This document shows, in pieces, positions 1-9,437 of a DNA stretch of 64,000 bases (positions are counted from its first letter, which is position 1; every line of letters begins with the position of its first letter). A program made the position numbers and the translations under genes. The notes below the pieces were generated by a model. That model did not search any database. It was not told where the DNA came from and was given only the letters and a program-made list of their open reading frames with translations. Location: the NCBI GenBank assembly GCA_020851555.1, contig JADZCM010000028.1:1-64000 (forward strand). The letters are read 5' to 3'. This DNA is from Bryobacterales bacterium. Its GTDB lineage: Bacteria; Acidobacteriota; Terriglobia; Bryobacterales; Bryobacteraceae.

Positions 1-707
1 TGCTGCACGGAGGTGGGGGGGATGAAGATGCCTGGACCACCATGGGCCGGGCCACCATCATTCTGGACAACCTGATTGCGAGCGGCAAGGCCAAGCCGAT
101 GCTGGTGGTGATGCCGAACGGCAACGCAGGGCAGATCGTGTCGCAGGGCTACGCCTTCGGGCCGACGCCTCCGCGGCAGTCGGTGACGGCGCCGGCTCCT
201 CCGCCGGTGCAGGCGGCTCAGGGCCGGGGACCGGGCCCGGCGGCGGCGCCCGGCGGCGCTCCGGCTCCGCGTCCGCCGCAGGTTTACGAAGGGTCCTACC
301 CGCACAGTCTGGTGAAGGAGATCGTTCCGTTCATCGAGAAGAACTACCGCGTGATCGCGAACCGGGACAACCGGGCCATCGCCGGGCTGTCCATGGGCGG
401 CGGGCACACGACAAGCGCAACCAACAACAACCCGGGCGTGTTTGGGTACATCGGCGTATTCAGCTCCGGGCCGCGTACGGCCGATCCCCAATTCGAGAGC
501 CAACTGGCCGCGTTATCCAAGAGCGGAGTGAAGCTCTACTGGATCGGAGCCGGCACCACCGACACAGCCAGGGTGGGCGCCGCCAATCTCCACGCCATGG
601 TGCAGAAGCTGGGCATGAACACTTCGTACAAGGAGATACCGGGTGCGCACTACTGGTTCATCTGGCGCGACTTCCTCGGCGACTTCGGATCGAAGCTGTT
701 CCGCTAG
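1..707 (+). CDS. Secreted CE1-like alpha/beta-hydrolase esterase, 5' partial
   Basis: The reading frame is open from the first bases, so the start lies before the window. What remains is the catalytic domain of a putative carboxyl-ester hydrolase. The visible order is an oxyanion-loop motif [11 protein letters not shown] at the left edge, a [12 protein letters not shown] block, the nucleophile elbow GLSMGG, and a C-terminal GAHYWFIWR block that should carry the catalytic His. An Ala/Pro/Gly-rich insert of about 40 residues (bases about 165-285) lies between the PNG motif and the nucleophile; the paralogues here lack an insert of this length. Four paralogues occur at 29470-33194 and 61852-62808. 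It is followed after 80 bp by a sugar isomerase on the same strand. Family assignment (esterase D / enterochelin-esterase-like) is firm; the substrate is unknown. Confidence 0.9.
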   Translation, partial: LHGGGGDEDAWTTMGRATIILDNLIASGKAKPMLVVMPNGNAGQIVSQGYAFGPTPPRQSVTAPAPPPVQAAQGRGPGPAAAPGGAPAPRPPQVYEGSYPHSLVKEIVPFIEKNYRVIANRDNRAIAGLSMGGGHTTSATNNNPGVFGYIGVFSSGPRTADPQFESQLAALSKSGVKLYWIGAGTTDTARVGAANLHAMVQKLGMNTSYKEIPGAHYWFIWRDFLGDFGSKLFR

Positions 708-787
708 CCAGGGCGGCTCCGCCGGCCGGATCCGCGAACTGAGATCATGATTCATGTAGCGCCGCCAACGGAGAGGAGTGAAGTCAC

Positions 788-1900
788 GTGACGCGAAGAG
801 ACGTGTTTGAAGTGGCAGGAGCCGCCGTCCTGTTTGCCGGCCGGCCGGCCATGGCGCAGGGGCGGTTCATCAGGAACTTCGGTGTAGCGGGCACCTCATT
901 CGGCGCGCGAACGGCAGCCGGCGGCGGGCGGCGTGGACGCGGAGGGCGCGCAGGGGCTGGCGCGGAGGCTCCTGCCGGCGCACCGGCCAAGCCGGCCCTG
1001 CCGCCTTTCGACATCATCGAGTACGCCCGCGAGATGAACGTGGGCGTGGTCGAGGCCAGTCCGCCCGCCATGGATTCCGAATCCATCAGGAAGTTCCGCC
1101 AGAGGCTCGAGTCCTACAACTTACGGGTCATCATGGGCGCCCCGTTGCCGAAGGATCCGTCCGGCGTCGAGGCGTTTGACGCGGCGGTGAAGGCCTGCAA
1201 AGAGGCGGGCGCCATGAATCTGCGCGCAGCCATGACCGGCCGGCGTTATGAGGAGTTCGACACCTTCGAGAAATTCAAGGCGAACTTCGAGCAGTGCCAG
1301 AAGCAGGTCGCGCTGGCGGAGCCGGTTCTGCGGAAGCACCGCATCGCGCTGGCGCTGGAGAACCACAAGGGGTGGCGCGCCGAGGAGCACGCGGCCTGGC
1401 TGAAGCGGACGGGCAGCGAGTGGCTGGGCGTGCACTTCGACTTCGGCAACAACGTCGCGCTGTGCGAGGACCCCGCCGAAACGCTCAAAACCCTGTATCC
1501 GCACATCATTTCGTGCCACATCAAGGACATGGCCGTCGAGATGTACGACGACGGCTTCCTGCTGTCTGAGGTGCCGCTCGGTGAAGGCTTCCTTGACATC
1601 CAGGGAATGGTGACGAATCTCCAGAAGAAAGACCCCAACATGGCTTTCAACCTGGAGATGATGACCCGCGATCCGCTGAGGATCCCGGTCTTCACGCCCG
1701 GCTACTGGGCGACCTTTGACGATGTCTACAGCCCGCTTCCCGGCCGCGACCTGGCAAGGGTTCTCGACCTTGTGCGCAAGAACAAACCCAAGCAGCCGCT
1801 CTGGTACACAACCAAGATGAGCGCCGATGCCGTCCTGAAGCTCGAAGATCTCAACAACCGCAAGTGCATCGAGTTCGCGCGGCAGATGCCCAGCATGTGA
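788..1900 (+). CDS. Sugar phosphate isomerase/epimerase family protein (TIM barrel), Tat-type leader
   Basis: The 370-aa protein starts at a GTG that is preceded by a strong GGAGAGGAG ribosome site at 771-779. The N-terminus (TRRDVFEVAG, then a hydrophobic stretch ending in AMAQ) looks like a twin-arginine export signal, so it probably acts in the periplasm. The rest fits the xylose isomerase-like barrel. Putative metal or acid/base residues lie in ALENHKG, HFDFGN, CHIKDM and the late NLEMM strand. A Gly/Ala/Arg-rich linker (about residues 40-65) joins signal and barrel. It is probably co-transcribed with the preceding esterase, which suggests carbohydrate handling. Members of this family have many substrates, so none is assigned. 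Confidence 0.85.
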   Translation: MTRRDVFEVAGAAVLFAGRPAMAQGRFIRNFGVAGTSFGARTAAGGGRRGRGGRAGAGAEAPAGAPAKPALPPFDIIEYAREMNVGVVEASPPAMDSESIRKFRQRLESYNLRVIMGAPLPKDPSGVEAFDAAVKACKEAGAMNLRAAMTGRRYEEFDTFEKFKANFEQCQKQVALAEPVLRKHRIALALENHKGWRAEEHAAWLKRTGSEWLGVHFDFGNNVALCEDPAETLKTLYPHIISCHIKDMAVEMYDDGFLLSEVPLGEGFLDIQGMVTNLQKKDPNMAFNLEMMTRDPLRIPVFTPGYWATFDDVYSPLPGRDLARVLDLVRKNKPKQPLWYTTKMSADAVLKLEDLNNRKCIEFARQMPSM

Positions 1901-2300
1901 GTTCCTCCGAGGGAGCAGGGGCGCCGGTGAGGAGTCCGGCCTCCACATAGCCTCCACTGTGCCTGACTCCGGCGGCACGGCCTTGCGTTGGCGCTCTCCG
2001 CACCGGCATTCCACTGACTCCGGCTGACCCGGCCGGCCCCGCTCGCCGGCGGTTTACCCGGCGGGATCATCTTCTTCTGGACCGCCGGAGAAGGCCGGTA
2101 GCCTTCCCAGCCCACGAGGAGATACCGCAGACAACCGATCCAGGGCACGCTGCGAACGCGCCGGCTCCCCGGGATTGAGAGGCACAGGGCCGGTATCGTT
2201 CGTACACTGGAGTTTATAGCTTCCTCTCCGCGTCCCGGTGGCTCACACAGGCGGCGCGGGCGATGGCGGGCGGAACTCATGCGAAGACGGAGGTCACGAA
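1901..2300. other. Intergenic region, about 400 bp
   Basis: I found no convincing gene in this stretch; the reading frames that cross it are low-complexity Arg/Pro/Ala-rich. It ends in the ribosome site of the DUF481 gene. A TATAGC hexamer at 2215-2220 could be a -10 box, but no -35 at the right spacing is visible. Confidence 0.5.
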
Positions 2301-3368
2301 GTGAAACACATATCCTGGAGATCGCGATTTCTTTTGCTCCTTGTTCTGGCAGTCGCGCGTGGCGGCCTGGCTGATCAGGTCACGTTGAAAAACGGCGACA
2401 GAATCACGGGTTCGATCGTCAAGATGGAAGGCAAGAAACTCACTGTGAAGACTGAGGCGATGGGCTCCGTGACCGTGCCGTGGGCGGACGTCTCAGCCAT
2501 TCAATCCGACAAGCCGCTGAACGTTGTGTTGCCCGACGGCAAGACCGTGCAGGCGACGCTGGCCTCCTCTGAAGGCAGACTGGAGCTGAAGGAGACACGC
2601 CAGAGCATCGCCGTCTCCGAGGTGTCCGCGATCCGCAACGCGGCGGAGCAGGCGGCCTACGAGCGGCTCCTCAATCCTTCCTGGAGCCGCCTGTGGGCGG
2701 GGACCGCGACCCTCGGGTTTGCCGGCACCCAGGGAAATGCGCAGACCAAAACGTTCACCATAGGCATGAACGCCGCCCGGACCACCAATGGCGACACGAC
2801 CAGAGTGTACTTCAACGCGGTCAAGGCATCGGCCTTATTCAGCGGCGTCAAAGAGGACACGGCCCAGGCAGTTCGCGGCGGGTGGGGATATAACCGTTCG
2901 GTCTGGACACGCCTCTTCATCAACACTTTCAACGACTACGAATACGATCGCTTCCAGAACCTCGATTTGCGGTTCGTACTGGGCAGCGGTCTCGGCTACA
3001 GCGCCTGGAAAGGCGGGCGGGGACGGGTGGACGTGGTCGGCGGCGCCGCCTACAACCGTGAGAAGTTTTCGCCGGCGGCCCCGGACCCCGAATTCAGCCG
3101 CACTTCGGCGGAAGCCTATTGGGGCGAAGACATCAGTTACAAACTCAGCGACGCGACCTCTCTGGTGCAGGGCTACCGTATGTTCAACAACCTCTCGGAG
3201 ACCGGCGCGTACCGCATGAATTTCGATCTCGGCGCCAACACCCGGCTGTTGCGGTGGCTCACCTGGAACATCAGTTTCAGCGACCGCTACCTCAGCAACC
3301 CGGTCCCGGGGCGGAAGAAGAACGACATCATTTACACCACCGGCATCGGCATCACGTTTGCCCGGTGA
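2301..3368 (+). CDS. DUF481 (YdiY-type) outer-membrane beta-barrel protein
   Basis: The 355-aa protein starts at GTG 2301 with GGAGGT 6 bp upstream; an upstream in-frame start at 2238 is less likely because it would precede the signal peptide. Residues 1-25 are a Sec signal peptide (hydrophobic FLLLLVLAVA). Residues 26-100 form a small beta domain (VTLKNGDRITGSI) typical of these proteins. From about residue 125 the pattern is alternating aromatic beta strands (FAGTQGNAQTKTFTIG onward) ending in GIGITFAR, as expected for DUF481 barrels that assemble like salt-induced YdiY. The function of the family is not established. It stands alone, upstream of another secreted protein on the same strand. 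Confidence 0.85.
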   Translation: MKHISWRSRFLLLLVLAVARGGLADQVTLKNGDRITGSIVKMEGKKLTVKTEAMGSVTVPWADVSAIQSDKPLNVVLPDGKTVQATLASSEGRLELKETRQSIAVSEVSAIRNAAEQAAYERLLNPSWSRLWAGTATLGFAGTQGNAQTKTFTIGMNAARTTNGDTTRVYFNAVKASALFSGVKEDTAQAVRGGWGYNRSVWTRLFINTFNDYEYDRFQNLDLRFVLGSGLGYSAWKGGRGRVDVVGGAAYNREKFSPAAPDPEFSRTSAEAYWGEDISYKLSDATSLVQGYRMFNNLSETGAYRMNFDLGANTRLLRWLTWNISFSDRYLSNPVPGRKKNDIIYTTGIGITFAR

Positions 3369-3508
3369 GCGGGGCGGGGCGCCGTGGCTGTTGATTGAGG
3401 GCGGCCGCCCTGACGGCAGCCCGTCCGGAGAGCAGTCTCCGAAGGACCGCCGGCGCTATCATACTAAGAGAATGGGCGGCCCTATGGCCCGCCCCTGGAG
3501 GATGCGGC

Positions 3509-4561
3509 ATGAAGGGTTTACTAAGATTGCTGGCCATGTTCGCCGTGATGTTAGCCGCGCGGGCGCAGGTTTCTGATCAGGTCCGGCAGGCGACCGTCAC
3601 CGGGTCGGGCGGCAGCTCGGGAAAATGCACGATTGAGGTGCGCGTGGACATGACAGCGGAGGTCGACGTATACGGCGACTCCGGCCGTCTGCGCACGCTG
3701 GCGGGACAACCTGCCACCTGGACGCGGATGGTCTGCACCAGTCCCTTGCCCTACCGCATGACGGACTTCCGGTTTCGGGGCATCGATGGACGGGGGACTC
3801 AGCAACTGGTCCAAGATCCCCGCAACAACAATTCCATTGCGGTGATTCGCATTGAAGATCCGAGGAGCGGCTCGGAGGGCTACACCTTTGACATCGAATG
3901 GAGCGGCGGCTCCGGCGGCTACGCCTCCAACGGCTTTGCCACGATGGGAGCCTCCCCCGGCCGTCCGGGTTCACCTGCCACCGGCCCCGGCGGCGTCCTG
4001 GGTTCCCGCCGGGGGGCGGGCCAGACGATCTCCGCCGAGCGCGCGCTGGATCTGTGCCGGGCGGAAGTGCATGCCCGCGGCCAGCGCGACTACGGCCTGA
4101 CCAACATCGACATCACCGCGGTCGGCCTTGACACCGGCCAGGGCCGGCGCAACTGGGTTACCGGCACCTTCACGGAGGGCGCCGGCGGGTTCGCGAGTGC
4201 CGGCGGATACCGTTTCAACTGCTCGATCAACTTCACCTCCGGCCAGGTGCTGGCTGTGGAGCTTCTCAGAGGCGACGGCAGCGCTCTCCGGCCCGGAGCG
4301 GCCTCCGGCGCATACGGCGCGGGCGGCTACAACCAGACCCAGGTCCTGCGTGCCTGCCAGGACGCCGTGGTCGCGCGTGTCAACCAGGCCGGCTACCAGA
4401 ACATCCAGTTCGGCTCCACGGGGCTCGACACCCGGCGCTCCGGTTGGGTCACCGGCACCGTGACGGGCAGCCGTGTCCTGGTGACCGACACGTTTGACTT
4501 CGGCTGCTCCATGGATCTCGGCGCGGCCCGGGTTCTCGACGTGCAACTGACCCGCCGCTGA
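3509..4561 (+). CDS. Secreted protein with an internally duplicated C-terminal domain, unknown function
   Basis: I do not recognise this gene. The 350-aa product starts at ATG 3509 with GGAGG 7 bp upstream, followed by a signal peptide (LLAMFAVMLAARAQ). Residues about 20-130 form a beta-rich domain with two Cys (GKCTIEV and MVCTSPL). A Gly/Pro-rich linker follows. Residues about 175-260 and 275-350 are two copies of one domain. Each has a helix with Cys (DLCRAEV / RACQDAV), a G-L-D-T-x-x-R motif, a WVTGT strand, a Cys strand (FNCSI / FGCSM) and a closing V-x-L. The paired Cys in each repeat suggest periplasmic disulfides. It lies convergent to rpoD, so it is probably monocistronic. Confidence 0.8.
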   Translation: MKGLLRLLAMFAVMLAARAQVSDQVRQATVTGSGGSSGKCTIEVRVDMTAEVDVYGDSGRLRTLAGQPATWTRMVCTSPLPYRMTDFRFRGIDGRGTQQLVQDPRNNNSIAVIRIEDPRSGSEGYTFDIEWSGGSGGYASNGFATMGASPGRPGSPATGPGGVLGSRRGAGQTISAERALDLCRAEVHARGQRDYGLTNIDITAVGLDTGQGRRNWVTGTFTEGAGGFASAGGYRFNCSINFTSGQVLAVELLRGDGSALRPGAASGAYGAGGYNQTQVLRACQDAVVARVNQAGYQNIQFGSTGLDTRRSGWVTGTVTGSRVLVTDTFDFGCSMDLGAARVLDVQLTRR

Positions 4562-4759
4562 CGGAGGTCGGTGAACGGAACGCCGTAGCACCGGCGGCTT
4601 CGGCTCCGCACCGGGCGTGAAGAACGTTTCGCCCGCGAGTATCCACCGGACCGTTCCACTCCGTGTTATTGACGAGTCTGGCCGGCCGGCTGACGGGATT
4701 CCCGTAGCGCTGGTGTGTGCGGCGCACCAACCCGGACCCGCGCCAATCTCCGGCGCCGC

Positions 4760-6448
4760 TCAGATAAAGGTCCTCAGTTGGATGCTGCGCTTGTCGCCGC
4801 GGAGCTTGCGGAGCGCGTGTGCCTCGATCTGCCGGACGCGCTCGCGCGTCACGCCGAGGCGCGAGCCCACCTCCTCCAGCGTGTGGACACGCTCGCCTCC
4901 CAGCCCGAAACGCAGCCGCAGGATCTCCGCCTCTCTGGGTTTCAGGGTGCTGAATAGCTCGGTCATCCGCTCCTGGAGATCGATACTGATGGCCGAGTCC
5001 GACGGGGACGCTTCTTCCTTGTCGACGAGAAGTTCGCCCAGCCGCGTATCGAGATCCTCGCCCACCGGGGTTTCCAGGGAGATGGCTTCCTGCGCGGCCC
5101 GCTCGATCTTGCGGAGCTTGCTGAGGGACATGTCCATCTGCCGGGCCAGTTCGCCGAGTGTAGGCTCCCGGCGCAGGGCCTGCCGGAGCTCACGCCGGGT
5201 GCGGGCCAGTTTGTTGATGATCTCGATGATGTTCGCAGGGACACGAATGGTCCGCGCCTGTTCGGCAAGAGCGAGGGTGATTCCCTGACGGATCCACCAG
5301 GTGGCGTAGGTGGAGAACCTGAAGCCGCGCCGGTGATCGAACTTCTCGACGGCCTTCATCAGGCCCAGGTTCCCTTCCTGGATCAGGTCCAGGAAGGGCA
5401 GCCCGCGGTTGTTGTATCGTTTGGCCACGGAAACGACCAGCCGGAGATTCGCCTCGATGAGCTGTTTCCTGGCTGTCTCCGTCTCCTGCTCCCCCCGCTC
5501 GATGGTCTGTAGTGTGCGCTTGAGTTGCGCCGCGCCCCATCCCCAGCTCTTCTCCAGTCTGCGTAGCTGTTGCGTCAGTTGCCGCAGCGTGGCGAGCAGG
5601 TCTTCTTGCAGCCCGCCGGCGCGGTCAAGCACGCTGCTTTCCAGCTTCCGCTCGATCTTGGCGATGGCACGCTCCACAGGCTCAAAGTCCTGGACCGCCT
5701 GCCGGATCAGACCGATGGTCTTCTGCTGATACTGCGGTTTGAACGGAAGCTCACGGTAGGTCCGCGAGAGCTTGACCAGAGCGCGCGCCATCCCGCAGCG
5801 CAACGTCCGGAGCCGCTTGGAGTGCAACGGCGGCGAGGCGGCCTGGAGCCGCTGGCGGAATTGCTCCGCCTCCTCGTAGTGCGCGGCGATCTCCGCGATC
5901 TTCCGAAGAAGGTAGCTCTTCTCACTGGCGCTCGGATCAGCCGCTCCGGCGGCGTCCGCCGGCGCCAGTACGTCGTGCGCCGAAATCCGGCCATGCTCCA
6001 GGAACTCGCCCAGTTTGAGTACCTCCTGAATCGCGTGGGGAGATCTCGAGAGCGCCTTCCTGGCGATGGCCTGACCGCGCGCCATGCGCTTGGCCAGTTC
6101 AATCTCCGACTGCCGCGTGAGAAGGGAAACAGCGCCCATCTGGCGCAGGTACGCGCGGACCGGCTCGCCCGCCTCGGCCGAGGCGCTTTCGTCCAATTCG
6201 GACTCGGCCAGCGCCGCGACGTCCTCCTCACTCCGGATCCGCACGGGATCCGGCTCATCCAGCGCATCGCCGTGGGCGCTCCTCAGTTCCGCGAGCAGAT
6301 CACCGCCGGCAGGATCGTCCTCCAGTCTCTCCGGCAACAGCGGCTCGGGCTGATCGTCAGAGGGGAGGCGCGTTTTCTCTCTCATCGCCACAGAGCGCGT
6401 CCGATGACCGCCTTTCCGTCGGCCTCTATGACTATACCCATACCTCAC
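4760..6448 (-). CDS. rpoD: RpoD/SigA-type RNA polymerase sigma-70 factor
   Basis: The protein of up to 562 aa recruits RNA polymerase to -35/-10 promoters. Region 1.2 is seen as VRAYLRQMG. Region 2 follows ([14 protein letters not shown], then [11 protein letters not shown], the -10 recognition and melting helix). Region 3 has ARTIRVP and a GREPT-like REPTLGEL. Region 4 has [14 protein letters not shown] and the -35 helix [10 protein letters not shown]. The non-conserved segment between 1.2 and 2 is full length, and region 1.1 is reduced to a short acidic stretch. The start is unsettled: GTG at 6448 and ATG at 6385 are both possible, and neither has a clear ribosome site. Conservation fits a primary (group 1) factor, but a group 2 paralogue placed at the edge of a stress island cannot be excluded. 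Confidence 0.92.
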   Translation of the reverse strand: MRYGYSHRGRRKGGHRTRSVAMREKTRLPSDDQPEPLLPERLEDDPAGGDLLAELRSAHGDALDEPDPVRIRSEEDVAALAESELDESASAEAGEPVRAYLRQMGAVSLLTRQSEIELAKRMARGQAIARKALSRSPHAIQEVLKLGEFLEHGRISAHDVLAPADAAGAADPSASEKSYLLRKIAEIAAHYEEAEQFRQRLQAASPPLHSKRLRTLRCGMARALVKLSRTYRELPFKPQYQQKTIGLIRQAVQDFEPVERAIAKIERKLESSVLDRAGGLQEDLLATLRQLTQQLRRLEKSWGWGAAQLKRTLQTIERGEQETETARKQLIEANLRLVVSVAKRYNNRGLPFLDLIQEGNLGLMKAVEKFDHRRGFRFSTYATWWIRQGITLALAEQARTIRVPANIIEIINKLARTRRELRQALRREPTLGELARQMDMSLSKLRKIERAAQEAISLETPVGEDLDTRLGELLVDKEEASPSDSAISIDLQERMTELFSTLKPREAEILRLRFGLGGERVHTLEEVGSRLGVTRERVRQIEAHALRKLRGDKRSIQLRTFI

Positions 6449-6598
6449 TGCATCTCGCGACCGGCCCGTTGCCGCGCGGCTCTTGATCCATCCCGTTGCG
6501 GCGGCGTGCCATACACCCGGTGATCACGCCTTATGGTGCGATACGGCTGTGTTCCTCCGGCCTCGGATCCCGTCGCGGGGAGCGTCCGCTATCCCGGC

Positions 6599-8218
6599 CT
6601 ACTTCTTCTTTCCTCCGAGAAGGCTGTCCAGGAGCCCTCCGACGGCCTCGCCGGCGCCCCCCTTGAGCCTCTTCTGGACTTCCGACTGCACGATGGACTT
6701 GGCCTGTGTCTTGGCGAGGCCACTGATGTCCGGCCTGAAGACCGGATTCATCGCCGTACCCTGGACGAAGAACGGGACAGCGGTCCTGCTCAAGGCCGCC
6801 GACCGGGAGGTCTGAATGGTGGCGCTCATCTTGAAATCGAGCGTGTTCGTGGGGCTGATCGTGCCGGCGCCCTTCAATTCTCCGATGCCCTGAGCGACGA
6901 ACTGAAGGTTCTCCACGGCCATCCCTTGCGGCGTGTACCTCAGCGCCGCCCCGAAAATCTCGATGTCCGTGTTCGGGCCGCCCCGGATGCCGGCCAGTCT
7001 CTCGATCACGGCCATCCTGGTTCCCAGGTCGAAGTTGGCGAGCCGGGTCTTGTCGACCGACACAGAGCCGTCCGCGATGGGGCCGTCCGCCGGCCCCTCG
7101 ACGGTGAAGGCCACGCTCGCAGTGCCGCCCTCGAGGCTGGATCCATTGGGGAGCGCGACGCCCAGAGGGGGCAACAATTCGGCCAGTTCGGGCACGGGCA
7201 TCTTGCTGCCCGCGAACTTCATATGGAGCAGCACCGACTCGCCCCGCTGCGTGTAGGTCCCGGTGAGGCTGGCCGCGGCGGCCCCGACACGCAAGTTACC
7301 GGTCTTCAGGGCGCCGGCATGCTGGCGGAGATCGTGATCGGCTGCAAAGTCGAACTCCACGGCCCGGCGTGCGGGCACGGCGCTCTTGGCCAGCTTCAGT
7401 CCCTCGGCTCTGAGTTGGCCCTTCAGTTCCAGACGCCCGCCGCCGGAGTTGGCGGCGGCTTTCACGGCGGCAATCCCTCCGATGCCGGGAGCAGTCCCGG
7501 CCAGCGCCGCAGCCAGGTTGAGCCGCGCAATGTCCAGTGATACGGAGAAGGGGGTCAGGAATATATTCTCCCTGTCGACCGGCCCGGCTTTTCCATCCAG
7601 CTTGATCTCACCGCCGCCGGCAACCTTGGCCGCGAACGAAAACGGGAAGGCGGCGGAGGGCGCAAAGTCCCGGACCTCCAGGTTGACGCTTTCGAGAGTC
7701 AGCGGCTTCTGCCTCCCTCCGGTGCTGCCGAGTGAGAAGCGGCCGTCCACGATCCGGACCAGCCGTGCGCTGAGGGCGAGGCTGTCCTGTCCGGAGGGAG
7801 CCTGGGGCGGCGACGCCGCTGGCTCGGACCCTCCACCCAAGCTGGAATAATTCCAGCGTCCATCCGGGGCTTGAAGGAGGACGACCTGAGGCCGCTCGAT
7901 GGTCAGCCCCGTCACGTTCAGTCTGCGGGAGGCGATGAGGGGCCACAGTTCCACCGTGACCTTCAGCGACCTGGCTTGCAGAAAGGGCGCGCGGCCGAAG
8001 GACTCGTCGTCGGCGATGGCGAGGTTGCCGGCGGCCACCCCGCCGTTGAGAAAGGATAGCTGCAACCTGCCGATGGTCACCCGCCGCCCCAGAGCGGACG
8101 AGAGTTTCGACTCCAGGGCGGGCCTGAAGCGGTCGGCGCTGACCACAAACGGGAGGCCGAAAGCCGCCAGGAGCAGCAGCGCCAGAACAACTCCGATAAT
8201 TCGGGCCGTTCGTCCCAT
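6599..8218 (-). CDS. AsmA family protein
   Basis: The 539-aa protein has an N-terminal membrane anchor (hydrophobic residues about 6-27) followed directly by the AsmA signature: the DRFRPALESKLSSALGRRV block, GRLQLSFLNGG, and RPQVVLLQAPDGRWNYSSL. The C-terminal half has repeating beta segments ending in LDFKMSATIQ and a Gly/Lys tail. AsmA-type proteins are periplasmic, inner-membrane-anchored beta-groove proteins linked to phospholipid or outer-membrane homeostasis. Here it lies alone between rpoD and the redoxin gene, all on the minus strand but with gaps of about 130-150 bp, so co-transcription is uncertain. No sigma-54-type site was found upstream. Confidence 0.88.
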   Translation of the reverse strand: MGRTARIIGVVLALLLLAAFGLPFVVSADRFRPALESKLSSALGRRVTIGRLQLSFLNGGVAAGNLAIADDESFGRAPFLQARSLKVTVELWPLIASRRLNVTGLTIERPQVVLLQAPDGRWNYSSLGGGSEPAASPPQAPSGQDSLALSARLVRIVDGRFSLGSTGGRQKPLTLESVNLEVRDFAPSAAFPFSFAAKVAGGGEIKLDGKAGPVDRENIFLTPFSVSLDIARLNLAAALAGTAPGIGGIAAVKAAANSGGGRLELKGQLRAEGLKLAKSAVPARRAVEFDFAADHDLRQHAGALKTGNLRVGAAAASLTGTYTQRGESVLLHMKFAGSKMPVPELAELLPPLGVALPNGSSLEGGTASVAFTVEGPADGPIADGSVSVDKTRLANFDLGTRMAVIERLAGIRGGPNTDIEIFGAALRYTPQGMAVENLQFVAQGIGELKGAGTISPTNTLDFKMSATIQTSRSAALSRTAVPFFVQGTAMNPVFRPDISGLAKTQAKSIVQSEVQKRLKGGAGEAVGGLLDSLLGGKKK

Positions 8219-8347
8219 ATGCCACCACGATAGCGCCGCGGATAGCCTGATGCCACGTCTACACCGGTGGCTCGGCAGTGCCGCGCGACCACGGAGACCG
8301 GCCCGCGCCCGGCGCGGCCCTTGCGTGCCCGCCGCGTGCGCGGCGGT

Positions 8348-8857
8348 TCAGCCGTGCCACTCTGATGCGAAGCACTCAGGACACTGATAGTTGATGAAAG
8401 CGAGCCACTCCAGGAGGTCCGCCGCGGTTGGTGTGGGGTCCCCGGCAATCGTCCGGCTGACGAAGAACACCTCCGCCCAACGATCCGTGAGGTAGACGGC
8501 GGCGCCAACCGCGCCTGTCGGGTCTTCAGCTCCCAATTCGCGGTGAAGCGCGCCGGTCTCATCCACACTCACTTCGAACGGCCAGCGCCGGGCGTCTCTG
8601 GCGCGGACAGCCTCTTGCCTCGAGCATTTCAGAATGGCGATGACATGCGTTTCCTGGTCCAGGATCTCCTGATAGATCCCGGCGACCGTGTTCAGGATGG
8701 GGCTCTCTGGGCCATCGGCTACAATCAGCGCCAGATTACGGCTGCCCTTGAAATCTGAAAGCAGTTTTTCTGCTCCGTCTACGGTCACATAGCGGAATGA
8801 CCGCAGGCACTTCCCACGCTCGGGGATCTCCTCGCGATCCACCGTCACATTGGCCAT
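8348..8857 (-). CDS. Thioredoxin-fold redoxin-like protein
   Basis: The 169-aa protein starts at ATG 8857 behind an excellent AAAGGAGG site. Its core resembles AhpC/TSA-type redoxins: a FRYVTVDG strand, a LALIVADG strand, the ILNTVAGIYQEI helix, FEVSVDETGALHRELGA and AAVYLTDRWAEVFFV. No peroxidatic Cys is present in the usual N-terminal place. Instead a CPEC pair sits at the extreme C-terminus, which could bind metal or act as a redox pair. The gene starts 25 bp after the GreA-like gene and so belongs to the operon driven by the sigma-54-type site at 9299-9315. Enzymatic activity is uncertain; a stress-related redox role is inferred from context. Confidence 0.72.
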   Translation of the reverse strand: MANVTVDREEIPERGKCLRSFRYVTVDGAEKLLSDFKGSRNLALIVADGPESPILNTVAGIYQEILDQETHVIAILKCSRQEAVRARDARRWPFEVSVDETGALHRELGAEDPTGAVGAAVYLTDRWAEVFFVSRTIAGDPTPTAADLLEWLAFINYQCPECFASEWHG

Positions 8858-8882
8858 GCCGCCTCCTTTCCGCGTGCTCCGA

Positions 8883-9278
8883 TCACGCAGGCGCAGTTTG
8901 AGGCTTCCGAGGTTCAGGGGTGGCGTCCGCAAGAAACCCGCGTGCTCTCTGGAGAGCTTTGATCTGGATTCGAGCGGGGCCGCCAGCCGAGCGATAGACG
9001 AACGTTTCTCCCACTCTCTTGCCCAGGAGGGCGCGGCCGAGCGGAAAACGCACGGAAAGACCGTTCTGTGGCGCGCAAGCGCTTTCCGGTCGGATGAGTA
9101 CGAACGTCGCCTCGATGCCGCTTTCCAGGTTTCTCAGGCGAACCGTGGATCCCTCGCCGGCGGTCTGCCGCTTGGGTGACTTCCCTCCGTCCGTCTGCCC
9201 GGCAATCGAAAGGGTTCTTTCGCCGTGAAGCCTCGCCGCTGGCGTGACCGCGGCGCACGTATTGCCGCAACGCGCCAT
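8883..9278 (-). CDS. GreA/GreB C-terminal-domain protein (Rnk-like), first of three
   Basis: The 131-aa protein starts at ATG 9278 with AGGAGGAG 4 bp upstream. Residues about 60-125 match the FKBP-like C-terminal domain of Gre factors (GSTVRLRNLESG, a PES.. strand, FPLGRALLGKRVGETF, then the ARIQIKAL closing strand). The N-terminal 50 residues are short and Cys/Ala-rich. They do not form the long acidic coiled coil that reaches the polymerase channel in GreA, so transcript cleavage is unlikely. It may act like Rnk, which binds RNA polymerase without cleavage activity (family knowledge). It leads an operon with the redoxin-like gene. Two further copies lie at 24285 and 24706. Confidence 0.8.
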   Translation of the reverse strand: MARCGNTCAAVTPAARLHGERTLSIAGQTDGGKSPKRQTAGEGSTVRLRNLESGIEATFVLIRPESACAPQNGLSVRFPLGRALLGKRVGETFVYRSAGGPARIQIKALQRARGFLADATPEPRKPQTAPA

Positions 9279-9298
9279 TGCTCCTCCTATGCTGACAG

Positions 9299-9315
9299 TG
9301 CAAACAGCGGGCCAC
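9299..9315 (-). promoter_or_regulatory. Predicted sigma-54 promoter, greA-like/redoxin operon
   Basis: Read on the minus strand the site is TGGCCC-GCTGT-TTGCA, with exact GG-N10-GC spacing. The predicted start point is near 9288, about 10 nt before the ATG at 9278, so the leader consists almost only of the AGGAGGAG ribosome site. Confidence 0.65.
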
Positions 9316-9437
9316 TCGACGGGCAACACGGGGGTGCAAGCGGCCGCGCTGAGCATATTCTCCACCGGCGGATTCCACAAATGCCGCCGGAGGGATTATG
9401 CTCAAGAGGCGGCGTGCGCACTGCCGCCAGGCGCGAT

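Noticed and set aside
6464-6490. TGGATC-N5-CCGC upstream of rpoD as a sigma-54 site
   Set aside because: Only the GG and GC dinucleotides match; such pairs are frequent in GC-rich DNA. The -12 TTGC is absent.
9240-9254. TGGCGT-N5-CGGC as a sigma-54 promoter for marC
   Set aside because: It lies inside the greA-like coding region nearly 200 bp from marC, and the -12 element is wrong.
9363-9388. CCGGCGG-N12-CCGCCGG inverted repeat upstream of marC as an enhancer site
   Set aside because: It lacks the T-tract core of the dyads, and GC-rich inverted repeats of this size are expected by chance in this genome.
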